From assembly GCA_937925335.1 (NCBI GenBank), contig CALEWY010000008.1:188066-252065 (forward strand): a stretch of DNA of 64,000 nucleotides, in the 5' to 3' direction. Positions 26,365 to 33,919 of the stretch are shown here, piece by piece (the first letter of the stretch is position 1; every line of letters starts with the position of its first letter). The translations under genes and the position numbers were made by a program. The stretch comes from an uncultured Acidimicrobiales bacterium. Lineage in GTDB: Bacteria; Actinomycetota; Acidimicrobiia; Acidimicrobiales; SZUA-35. The notes under the pieces were generated by a model, which had not been told where the DNA came from, made no database searches, and saw only the letters and a list, made by a program, of their open reading frames with translations.

Positions 26365-27608
26365 TAAGCGGGGCGGACGGCTTCTGCTGGGTCGAGTCGG
26401 GCGGCTCGGATTGCGGGATAGAGGCCAGCGAGGGCGCCGATGATGAGAGCGGCGGCGATGCCGAGGCCGAGGGACTCGATTGGAACATCGATCGTCCATT
26501 CCTGGCTCTTGGCGTAGAAGACCGTGACCGCTGCGCCGAGGCCGACACCAACGGCACCGCCGATCGTTGCGAGCGTGGCACTCTCGACGACGAACTGAGC
26601 TGCGATGTGTCGTCGCGTTGCTCCGAGCGCTCGTCGGACGCCGATCTCGTTACGGCGTTCGAGGACCGAGATGACCATCACGTTGGCAATACCGACTCCG
26701 CCGACGACCAAGGCGACAGCGCCAAGCCCGAGCAGCATGTTGGTCAGGTTCTTGTTGACCTCCGCCTTCGCAGAGAGTGATTCGCTCGGGCGGGTGATGT
26801 TGACCGAGTTGGGCGACTCGGGGTCGACCGTCCGGCCGAGGATCTCTCGAACTGGCTCGACGAATTCGGGGTCGGCTCGCAGGTAGACCGTCGACGGCGC
26901 CGGCTTTGTGTCGAAGAGCTTCTCCGCAACGCCGTAGCCGATGAGTGCCATCCGGTCGACGTCGGGGTAGAGGACGAGTGAGTCCATCACGCCAACGACC
27001 GCGAAGCGCTCTTCGCCGATCAAGATCGTTGGACGATTCTCAACCGACCGGATTCCGAAGAAGTCGGCTGCGTCTGAGCCAAGCACAACCGTCGGCAGCT
27101 CCCTGTCGAGATCGGTCAGAAATCGCCCACTCGTCATCGTGCCAGCCAGCGTGTCGAGAAGTTGTGGCTCGGTTGCGCTCACCTGCATGCCGCCGTTGCG
27201 GCCGGGTGGCATCACGTCGCTCCGAACGATGTCGGCCTGTACGGCGGTCAACGATGCAGCATTTTGCGTTGCCGGTATCCGTCTGATGCGAGCGGAGGCA
27301 TTGTCGGGAAGCGTGACCTCATCCCCGAACAGGCTGTTGCCCGGTTGGACCGCGAGGAGGTTGGTGCCCAGGCGGTCGAGCTCGGCCAGGACATCCGCTC
27401 GACTGGATGATGAGATGCCCATGACGGACACCATCGAGGCGATTCCGATTGCGATTCCTCCGGCCGTGAGCACCGTCCGCCCTACGCGCGTGGTGAGACC
27501 AAGTAAGCCCGTGGCGATCAGGTCGATGAAACGAAGCCGGCTTCGAGATGACGATCGCTTCGAGCGCCGCGTTGCCTTTGGATGGTCGTATCCGGTGACG
27601 GTGGTCAT
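26364..27608 (-). CDS. MacB-like ABC transporter permease
   Basis: 414 residues: an N-terminal membrane helix (TVLTAGGIAIGIASMVSVMGI), a large extracytoplasmic MacB-PCD domain, and three C-terminal helices of the FtsX fold, with VLERRNEIGVRRALGATRRHIAAQFVVE between them. This is the MacB/LolCDE mechanotransmission type, without its own ATPase. It overlaps the ATPase gene by 4 bases and is last in a four-gene operon with an adaptor and a lipoprotein, probably for export of a peptide, lipid or toxic compound. Confidence 0.92.
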   Translation of the reverse strand: MTTVTGYDHPKATRRSKRSSSRSRLRFIDLIATGLLGLTTRVGRTVLTAGGIAIGIASMVSVMGISSSSRADVLAELDRLGTNLLAVQPGNSLFGDEVTLPDNASARIRRIPATQNAASLTAVQADIVRSDVMPPGRNGGMQVSATEPQLLDTLAGTMTSGRFLTDLDRELPTVVLGSDAADFFGIRSVENRPTILIGEERFAVVGVMDSLVLYPDVDRMALIGYGVAEKLFDTKPAPSTVYLRADPEFVEPVREILGRTVDPESPNSVNITRPSESLSAKAEVNKNLTNMLLGLGAVALVVGGVGIANVMVISVLERRNEIGVRRALGATRRHIAAQFVVESATLATIGGAVGVGLGAAVTVFYAKSQEWTIDVPIESLGLGIAAALIIGALAGLYPAIRAARLDPAEAVRPA

Positions 27609-28375
27609 CGTTGCGCCCCCGTGTTGGCTCCTGTGTCGGTTCTGTTGGCTCCTGTGTCGCTATCGATATGGCCGTCGAGCACGCGAACAGACCGTGGCAG
27701 GCGATCGGCCAACTCGTTGTCATGGGTGATCACGACGATCGTCGATCCCGCATCGTTGAGTTCAAGCATGAGTTCGACGATCTCGTCGCTCGTCTTTGAG
27801 TCGAGATTGCCGGTCGGCTCGTCTGCGAGGACGATCGATGGATCGCCGACCAGCGCTCGAGCGATCGCAACCCGCTGGCGCTCGCCGCCCGAAAGCTGAC
27901 CAGGACGGTGATCGACACGATGGCCGAGTCCGACCATCTCGAGCGCTCTGACCGATCGGCGAGCCCGTTCGCTTCGTTTGATCCCTCGATAGAGCAGCCC
28001 AGTCGAGACGTTGTCGGTCGCCGAGATTCCGCTCAGGAGATGGAACTGCTGGAACACGAATCCGATCCGGTCGGCGCGCAGACCAGCGAGCTTTGCGTCG
28101 CTCAGCGACGCGGTCGATTGTCCTTCGATCAGCACATCGCCCCGAGTTGGTCGGTCGAGCGTGCCGATGATGTTCATCATCGTGGACTTGCCAGAACCCG
28201 AAGGCCCAACGATTGCGACAAGCTCGCCTGCAGCGATTCGTAGGTTGACATCGTGGAGTACTCGGACCGGCGGTTTGCCGGCGTACTCCTTCATGATCGA
28301 GTCGAGCTCGAGGACCGCGTTGGGGGCGTTCGCAGCCTGCGAGTAAGGGCGTGTCAGCATTGCGGAGCTCATCAC
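27605..28375 (-). CDS. ABC transporter ATP-binding protein, MacB/LolD type
   Basis: 256 residues with Walker A GPSGSGKST, Q-loop FVFQQFHLL, signature LSGGERQRVAIARAL, Walker B IVLADEPTGNLD and the H-loop ITHD. It energises the adjacent permease. The C-terminal tail contains a duplicated DTGAN-type pentapeptide. The first 20 residues are poorly conserved in appearance, so the start may be at a later Met (for example MLTRPYSQ). Confidence 0.93.
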   Translation of the reverse strand: MMSSAMLTRPYSQAANAPNAVLELDSIMKEYAGKPPVRVLHDVNLRIAAGELVAIVGPSGSGKSTMMNIIGTLDRPTRGDVLIEGQSTASLSDAKLAGLRADRIGFVFQQFHLLSGISATDNVSTGLLYRGIKRSERARRSVRALEMVGLGHRVDHRPGQLSGGERQRVAIARALVGDPSIVLADEPTGNLDSKTSDEIVELMLELNDAGSTIVVITHDNELADRLPRSVRVLDGHIDSDTGANRTDTGANTGAQR

Positions 28376-29478
28376 GGCACCACCACAAGGTCGCCAGCGA
28401 CAACATCGCCGGTGATCGCAACTCGGGTGTCGTCGAAGTCGATGACCTCGACGGCTCTCAGGGCGAGCCCCGAACCGGTCTGCACCTCGACGGCGTACCC
28501 ACCCTCGGCAAGGGCGATCAGCGCATCGACTGGGACGGTCAGCGCATCGGAGGCAAGGACCTGAACGATTCGGACTTTCACCGGCTGCGCCTCACCGACC
28601 GAACCGTCGACGACGTAGGTCAGCGAGTAGCCGAACCGGCCACTTTCGTCAGCTGGTGTCGCCTTCGTCTCGTCGAGTCTCGCCGACAGCTCCTGTCCAT
28701 CGGCCAACACGACGAGCACATCGGGCGACTTCTGGAAGAGTGGAAGCTGTCGAGACGTGGCCGACATCGTGACCTCGGCAATCGCATCGGTCACGGTGAG
28801 AATTGGGCCATCCGTTGCGGCCGCGCCGAGGTCGGCTGTCGTGGAGACTCGCATCGCCGTTGTTCCGACCACGATGTTTGCCGGTCCAAGAACGCCGTTC
28901 TGTGTCATGCCCTCGTCCTTCTGGAAGGCCTTTACAGCGTTGCGCGTCGTGCGGTTGAAGGAGGTGTCAGCTTCCCACCCATCGGGGCCGTAGCCCTCGG
29001 CGATCAAGAACTCTTCAAGTTGACGAATGTCGTCACCCTTCTTCACGCCGTTGAAGAGATCTCGGTACATCGGAATTTCGCCATCGACGTAGATCACTGG
29101 CTGGCGGTCGATCTCCCACAGGACATCGCCCGGCTCGAGGATCGATTCGTCCTCCGGTAGCCACGTGATGGTGCCGTCGGCTCGTGCGGACAGCGTGCGC
29201 TCGTTGCCAAAGCTCAGGTCGGCGTTGTAGTCGTCGGAGCTTTCGAGCGTTTCGAGGATGACCTCGCTGGTCTCCGGGTCGTTGTTTGCAGATTCGCTGC
29301 CGTCGCCAGGTTCGGCGCCATTACCGCTTTGATCAGCTTCTGTTGTCGATGTCGAGTCCTGGGCTGAGACGGTTGGAGCGAAGGGGTCGAGTGCGACGTA
29401 TGCGACGCCGGTGATGATGCCGGCGGCGACGAGGGCGGCGACTCGGGATGTGAACGGTCGTCGGGGTGCCATGATCAC
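28372..29478 (-). CDS. Periplasmic adaptor with peptidoglycan-binding domain
   Basis: 368 residues: an N-terminal membrane helix (9-31), an acidic Ser/Asn-rich linker, a short lipoyl-like half (LSARADGTITWLPEDESILEPGDVLWEID), a peptidoglycan-binding-like module (RQLEEFLIAEGYGPDG, then FNRTTRNAVKAFQKDEGM) and a C-terminal barrel. This is the adaptor type paired with MacB-like permeases in Gram-positives. It overlaps the ATPase gene by 4 bases and the lipoprotein gene by 4 bases. Confidence 0.85.
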   Translation of the reverse strand: MIMAPRRPFTSRVAALVAAGIITGVAYVALDPFAPTVSAQDSTSTTEADQSGNGAEPGDGSESANNDPETSEVILETLESSDDYNADLSFGNERTLSARADGTITWLPEDESILEPGDVLWEIDRQPVIYVDGEIPMYRDLFNGVKKGDDIRQLEEFLIAEGYGPDGWEADTSFNRTTRNAVKAFQKDEGMTQNGVLGPANIVVGTTAMRVSTTADLGAAATDGPILTVTDAIAEVTMSATSRQLPLFQKSPDVLVVLADGQELSARLDETKATPADESGRFGYSLTYVVDGSVGEAQPVKVRIVQVLASDALTVPVDALIALAEGGYAVEVQTGSGLALRAVEVIDFDDTRVAITGDVVAGDLVVVP

Positions 29479-30218
29479 TCGCCCTCCTCGGGGGCGATGA
29501 GGTTGCCGTCATCGTCGATCACGTCGCCGAGGATCTCGTCGAAGCAGGCGTCGATCTTTGCCTCTTCTTCGGGAGTGGTTTCGTAGTCGAAGACGGCGAT
29601 CGCCCGAGGGTCGTCTTCGTCGAGCAACAAGATGTCGTCGGGGATCTCGATGTCGAGGAACTCCCGAGCGCAGGCGGCCATCTCAGCGGAACGTTCAGCG
29701 ATCGCCGCTTCCATCGCTGGGTCGAGCGAGATGTCGCCGAACGCGTCCTCCAGAATCGGGCTGCAGACCTCCTCGGCCGCGATGAAGATCGGATCACTCG
29801 TGATCGCTTCGATCTCGGCCGGATCGGTCGTTGCGTTCAGTGCGCCCGCATCCACGCCCTCCTCGGTCATGCACGCGATGAATTCCTGGACGGCGGCTTC
29901 TTGTGTGGCGTCGCCATCCGTGTCGGTGTCGCCTTCTTCAGGGTCGCCTTCTTCAGGGGCGCCGCCGTCTGCGTCGGCATCGCTCTCAGAATCGGACTCA
30001 CTGGAGTCGGCATCCTCATCGGACTCGTCGGCGAGTGTCGGCACCCCAGCGTTGGTGAGCGCTGCTTCGGTGCTGGCGGTGGTCTCCGCTCCGGCGTCGG
30101 TTGTGGGCGTTCCGTCGCTGGATCCGCATGCAGCGGCGGCGAGCGCAACCACCAGCAGGAGAGATGGCACTCGAGGGCTTTTCAAGCGGAAATGGCGGCG
30201 TTGTGGTTCGGTGATCAT
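29475..30218 (-). CDS. Acidic secreted lipoprotein of the export operon
   Basis: 247 residues with a signal peptide and lipobox ending at C31 (LAAAACGSS), a long Asp/Glu/Ser low-complexity linker (about 60-110), and a helical C-terminal domain with four Cys (FIACMTEEG, EEVCSPIL, MAACAREF, IDACFDEIL) that may form disulfides. The family is not recognised. As first gene of the adaptor-ATPase-permease operon and facing the two-component system, it may be a substrate-capture or sensing partner. Confidence 0.8.
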   Translation of the reverse strand: MITEPQRRHFRLKSPRVPSLLLVVALAAAACGSSDGTPTTDAGAETTASTEAALTNAGVPTLADESDEDADSSESDSESDADADGGAPEEGDPEEGDTDTDGDATQEAAVQEFIACMTEEGVDAGALNATTDPAEIEAITSDPIFIAAEEVCSPILEDAFGDISLDPAMEAAIAERSAEMAACAREFLDIEIPDDILLLDEDDPRAIAVFDYETTPEEEAKIDACFDEILGDVIDDDGNLIAPEEGE

Positions 30219-30246
30219 GACGATCGTGTTCCTCCCAGGATTGGTC

Positions 30247-30284
30247 GATGGTCGAATCGTTCGGGGGTGAATCGTTCGACCATC
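30247..30284. promoter_or_regulatory. Perfect 10-bp dyad with internal direct repeats
   Basis: GATGGTCGAA (30247-30256) and TTCGACCATC (30275-30284) are perfectly complementary. The 10-mer GAATCGTTCG occurs twice, at 30254-30263 and 30269-30278. The structure lies 29 bp upstream of the lipoprotein start on the minus strand, so it could be an operator or a stem in the leader of the export operon. Confidence 0.5.
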
Positions 30285-30303
30285 GCAACCTGACAGAGCG
30301 GTG

Positions 30304-30362
30304 CTGAGGGAAGCCTGAGACCTGCTGAGAGAGATCTCAGCGGACCCTCAGCACTTTCTCAG
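30304..30362. promoter_or_regulatory. Six ordered half-sites between export operon and two-component genes
   Basis: CTGAG occurs at 30304, 30315 and 30325, then its complement CTCAG at 30336, 30347 and 30358. The steps are 11, 10, 11, 11 and 11 bp, one helical turn each. OmpR/PhoB-family regulators bind direct repeats at this spacing. Three forward sites followed by three reversed sites around a centre at about 30332 suit control of both divergent promoters by the regulator encoded at 30401. Confidence 0.75.
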
Positions 30363-30400
30363 GAAGGATCGTGGAGACTGCGAGCGGAAAGAGGTGCCAC

Positions 30401-31078
30401 ATGCGCGTCCTGGTCGTTGAAGACGAGGTCAAACTCGCTGCCGCAATCGAGCGCCGCCTTGTCGGCGAAGGTTTCGACGTCGACATCAGCCACGACGGCC
30501 TCGACGGCCTATGGCGTGCGACCGAGGGTTCCTATGACGTCGTGATCCTCGACATCATGTTGCCCGAACTCAACGGCTTTCGAGTCTGCGCGACGCTGCG
30601 AGAGCGCGAGATCTGGACGCCGATTCTGATGCTGACAGCAAAGGATGGCGAATACGACGAAGCCGAGGGGCTCGAAACTGGAGCCGACGACTACCTGTCC
30701 AAGCCGTTCTCCTTCGTCGTCTTGATCGCCCGGTTACGTGCGCTGGTTCGGCGCCGAGGGGAGGTCAGACCCGACGTGCTGAAGACGGGCGACCTCTCGC
30801 TCGATCCGTTGACCCGTCGTTGTGAACGGGCCGGTGAGCAGATCGAATTGACCCCTCGCGAACATTCGTTGCTCGAGGTGCTGCTTCGCAACGTTGGCAA
30901 TCCGGTCGCCAAACAAGCCCTCGTCAATCATGTGTGGGGCCTCGAGTACGACGGCGACGTCAACGTGGTCGAGGTGTACATCGGCTATCTGCGCAAGAAG
31001 ATCGATACTCCGTTTGACGAGCCGCTGATTCGCACGGTCCGCGGGGTCGGCTATCAACTGGTCGAGAAGCAGTCATGA
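30401..31078 (+). CDS. OmpR/PhoB-family response regulator
   Basis: 225 residues: a receiver domain with acidic pair E7/D8, phosphoacceptor D51 (VVILDIMLPELNG) and Lys in YLSKPF near 101, then a winged-helix domain (LTPREHSLLEVLLRN, NVVEVYIGYLRKKID, IRTVRGVGYQL). ATG 30401 is preferred over a GTG at 30371 because AAAGAGG precedes it and the receiver fold begins directly. Its stop overlaps the kinase gene (ATGA). Confidence 0.94.
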   Translation: MRVLVVEDEVKLAAAIERRLVGEGFDVDISHDGLDGLWRATEGSYDVVILDIMLPELNGFRVCATLREREIWTPILMLTAKDGEYDEAEGLETGADDYLSKPFSFVVLIARLRALVRRRGEVRPDVLKTGDLSLDPLTRRCERAGEQIELTPREHSLLEVLLRNVGNPVAKQALVNHVWGLEYDGDVNVVEVYIGYLRKKIDTPFDEPLIRTVRGVGYQLVEKQS

Positions 31079-32688
31079 ACGTCGGATCGATACGCCTCCG
31101 CATCACCGTCCTCGTCACCCTTGCCTTCTCACTCGTGATCATCGGTGCAGGTTTCGCGTTCGCAAGCTGGTTTGAAGCGGAACTGGTCGCAGGCGTTCGC
31201 TCCGACGATCGAGAAGAGATCGGGCGTCAGCTCGAGATCCTGGAGTCCATCGAGGAGATCGACCAGCTCGACCCGACGTTCGTCACCTCCGACGACATCG
31301 CTGATCCTGATCCCGATCTCGCCGACGAGTTCCCACTGGCGTTGGTGCCAGACGATGGCACCGAGATCACGATCACCAACGCCGACGGCGACGTGCTGAT
31401 CGACTCGAATCAAAGCCTGGCTGCGGTCCTTCCTGGCTTTTCCGCTGGCGTTGATATCGCCGCTGAATCGCAGGCCGAAGCGATGGCGGCGTTTGGTGAG
31501 ATGGGCGCCTTCCTCGATGCGGTGAAGGCGCAAATGTCACCGGAATCGCTGGAGCAGTTTGGCGCGCAGATCTCATTCCTTGAACTTGCGTTCGGTGAGT
31601 TTTCCACCGATGACCTGGCCCTCAGCGAGAACGAACTCGAAGCCGAGCGCCGGGCGTCAGCCCTGGTCGGTGAAGTGTTCTTCGGGCGTTCCGAACCGTC
31701 GGGTGATCGCGTTGGTCGTCTCGTCACCACATCCGAACAGACGACCTTTCTGGGCGAACAGCTCACGGTCACCGCAGTGAGTCGAGTTGAGAGCATCGAT
31801 CTTGCGCTCGACGCGGTGAACTCGGTGTTGATGTGGTCGATCCCGCTTCTGATTGCCCTCGTTGCGTTGCTGACGTACTTCGCAACGGGTCGGGCTCTCC
31901 AGCCAGTCGAGGAGATCACCGCAAAGGTCGACCGCATCAGCACGTCGAGAAGTGGCGAGCGTGTGCCAGTTCCAGAGTCTCGTGACGAGATCAACCGGTT
32001 GGCCTCGACGATGAACGCAATGCTCGATCGCCTCGAGGCCGGAGCGGAGGGGCAACGTCGGTTCGTTTCCGACGTATCCCATGAGTTGCGGACACCGGCG
32101 GCTGTCATCCGAGCAGAGATCGAGAACGGCCTCGCTGATTCGAACAACGATTGGTCGGTGACGGCCAACAGCGTCTTAGGGGAGCAGGCTCGCCTCAGTG
32201 GAATGGTCGACGACTTATTGTTGCTGGCCAGGATTGACGAAGGCGGCCCCGTCGAGCGTGTGGAGATCGATCTCGACGAGCTGCTTCAGCGGGAGGCCAA
32301 CCGCGCTCGGCCTCGGTCGACCGATGCTCGAGCGGTTGAACCGGCGCGAGTTCTGGGTGATGAACGCAAGCTTGAACGAGCGCTGCAGAATCTCGTGTCG
32401 AACGCTCATCGTCACGCCGCAGAGCGGGTGCAGGTTTCGTGCCATGTGGAAGGCTCCACGGCGATCGTGCGGGTCGACGATGACGGGCGGGGCATCCCGG
32501 CTGGCAGTCGAGACACGGTCTTTGATCGGTTCGTGCGCCTCGACGAAGCTCGCGATCGAGACGCTGGCGGATCGGGTTTGGGTCTGGCCATCGTGCGAGA
32601 GGTCGCCCAAGCCCACGGCGGGCGAGTGTTCGCCACCAACAGCCCGCTGGGCGGTGCCCGGTTCGAGCTCCAGCTACCGGTCGCGTGA
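31075..32688 (+). CDS. Sensor histidine kinase
   Basis: 537 residues: membrane helices at about 11-30 and 252-270 bracket a 220-residue extracytoplasmic, acidic sensor region of unknown fold. A HAMP linker, a HisKA domain with H336 (VSDVSHELRTPAAVIRAEIE) and an HATPase domain (NLVSNAHRHA, VDDDGRGIP, GSGLGLAIVREVA) follow. The pair faces the MacB-like operon, as in antimicrobial-peptide sensing modules, which suggests it senses a substance that the transporter removes. The stop is directly followed by a hairpin repeat. Confidence 0.94.
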   Translation: MNVGSIRLRITVLVTLAFSLVIIGAGFAFASWFEAELVAGVRSDDREEIGRQLEILESIEEIDQLDPTFVTSDDIADPDPDLADEFPLALVPDDGTEITITNADGDVLIDSNQSLAAVLPGFSAGVDIAAESQAEAMAAFGEMGAFLDAVKAQMSPESLEQFGAQISFLELAFGEFSTDDLALSENELEAERRASALVGEVFFGRSEPSGDRVGRLVTTSEQTTFLGEQLTVTAVSRVESIDLALDAVNSVLMWSIPLLIALVALLTYFATGRALQPVEEITAKVDRISTSRSGERVPVPESRDEINRLASTMNAMLDRLEAGAEGQRRFVSDVSHELRTPAAVIRAEIENGLADSNNDWSVTANSVLGEQARLSGMVDDLLLLARIDEGGPVERVEIDLDELLQREANRARPRSTDARAVEPARVLGDERKLERALQNLVSNAHRHAAERVQVSCHVEGSTAIVRVDDDGRGIPAGSRDTVFDRFVRLDEARDRDAGGSGLGLAIVREVAQAHGGRVFATNSPLGGARFELQLPVA

Positions 32689-32774
32689 ACCTGCGTAACC
32701 GGTGGGGTCAAACCTCGATTTACGCAGGTCGCAACCTGCGTAAATCGAGGTCTGACCCCAGGGCGTACGCAGGT
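32689..32774. repeat. Interspersed hairpin repeat, copy 3
   Basis: An 86-bp copy of the repeat at 8965 and 26270, with the shortest centre (GTCGCA between the inner arms). It begins at the base after the kinase stop and ends 13 bp before the argC promoter, so it can separate the two transcripts. Here the flanking genes run in the same direction, unlike at the other two copies. Confidence 0.9.
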
Positions 32775-32786
32775 TAAGGAAAGAGC

Positions 32787-32815
32787 TTGCATGATTATGC
32801 AGAATCACGCATACT
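32787..32815 (+). promoter_or_regulatory. argC promoter with ARG box (ArgR operator)
   Basis: TGCATGATTATGCA (32788-32801) is a palindrome with the usual TGCAT/ATGCA arms of actinobacterial ARG boxes. A partial second half-site (CACGCATAC) follows at about 32806-32814. A -35 TTGCAT (32787-32792) and -10 CATACT (32810-32815) with a 17-bp spacer overlap the box, so bound ArgR would block RNA polymerase. The predicted start falls on the ATG of argC (32822), suggesting a leaderless mRNA. argR is the last gene of this operon. Confidence 0.8.
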
Positions 32816-32821
32816 CTCCCG

Positions 32822-33919
32822 ATGTCTGCACAACACGAACGGGCTTCCGCGCCTTCTTCGAACGAACCATCGTCGATGGGGCCGTTCTCGGTCGGAATCG
32901 TCGGCGCATCGGGTTACACCGGCGCTGAGCTGCTCCGCCTCTTGGCGGGCCATCCCTCGTTTGACCTGAAGCTAGCGACGGGCGATTCAAAAGCGGGAAC
33001 TGCCCTCGCCGATCTCTACCCGAGCTTGGCAGCTGCGTATGGCGACCGAACGTTTGATTCCTACTCACCCGAGGCCGTCGATGGCCTCGACATCGTGTTC
33101 TGCGGCTTGCCTCACGGCATCAGCCAGACCGTGATCCCCGAGATCCGTGGTCGGGTCGGCCACATCATCGACCTCGGTTCGGACTTCCGGCTTCACGACA
33201 AGTCGCTCTATCCCGAGTGGTACGGCGCCGATCACGTTGCGCCCGCGCTCCTCGACGAATTTGTCTACGGCCTCCCCGAGTTGTTTGGCGACAAGATCGC
33301 TGGCGCTGAGTTGATCGCAGCGACGGGCTGCAATGCCGCAACGGCCACGTTCGCCCTCGCCCCTCTGCTCGATGCTGGGTTGATCGAAGGCGACGGGTTG
33401 ATCGTCGACCTTGTCACCGGTGTGAGCGGCGCAGGTCGCCCACCGAAGGAGAACACCACCTTCTGCACGGTCGACGAGGATGTGACCGCTTATGCGCTGC
33501 TCACCCATCGGCACACCCCCGAGATCGAGCAGGCGCTCACCGAACGGACGGGAGTGGACGTCAGCGTGCTGTTCACGCCGCACCTCGCTCCAATGAACCG
33601 AGGCATCATCGCGACGTGTTACGGCCGTCCGACTGCGAAGAGAGCCACCACCGAGCAGGCGATCGCCGCGATGAAGGAGTTCTATGCAGACTTCCCTTGG
33701 ATGGTCGTGAGTGAACGCTCCCCGTCAACCAAGGCCACGCTCGGTGCGAACACGGTGCACCTCACCGCTCGCGTGGACCCGAGAACCGGATTGGTCATGG
33801 CGATCGCAACGCTCGACAATCTCATGAAGGGGGCTTCCGGCATGGCGGTGCAATGCGCCAACCTCGCCGTTGGTCTCCCCGAAACAACTGGCCTTCCTAT
33901 CGTTGGGGTGTACCCATGA
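32822..33919 (+). CDS. argC: N-acetyl-gamma-glutamyl-phosphate reductase
   Basis: NADPH-dependent third step of arginine synthesis. The motif VGIVGASGYTGAELLRLLAGHP starts near residue 24, the catalytic C170 lies in IAATGCNAATAT, and the catalytic His in LLTHRHTPEIEQ. The length is 365, with about 20 extra N-terminal residues; ATG 32876 would remove them, but the promoter points to ATG 32822. First gene of argCJBDFR. Confidence 0.96.
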   Translation: MSAQHERASAPSSNEPSSMGPFSVGIVGASGYTGAELLRLLAGHPSFDLKLATGDSKAGTALADLYPSLAAAYGDRTFDSYSPEAVDGLDIVFCGLPHGISQTVIPEIRGRVGHIIDLGSDFRLHDKSLYPEWYGADHVAPALLDEFVYGLPELFGDKIAGAELIAATGCNAATATFALAPLLDAGLIEGDGLIVDLVTGVSGAGRPPKENTTFCTVDEDVTAYALLTHRHTPEIEQALTERTGVDVSVLFTPHLAPMNRGIIATCYGRPTAKRATTEQAIAAMKEFYADFPWMVVSERSPSTKATLGANTVHLTARVDPRTGLVMAIATLDNLMKGASGMAVQCANLAVGLPETTGLPIVGVYP

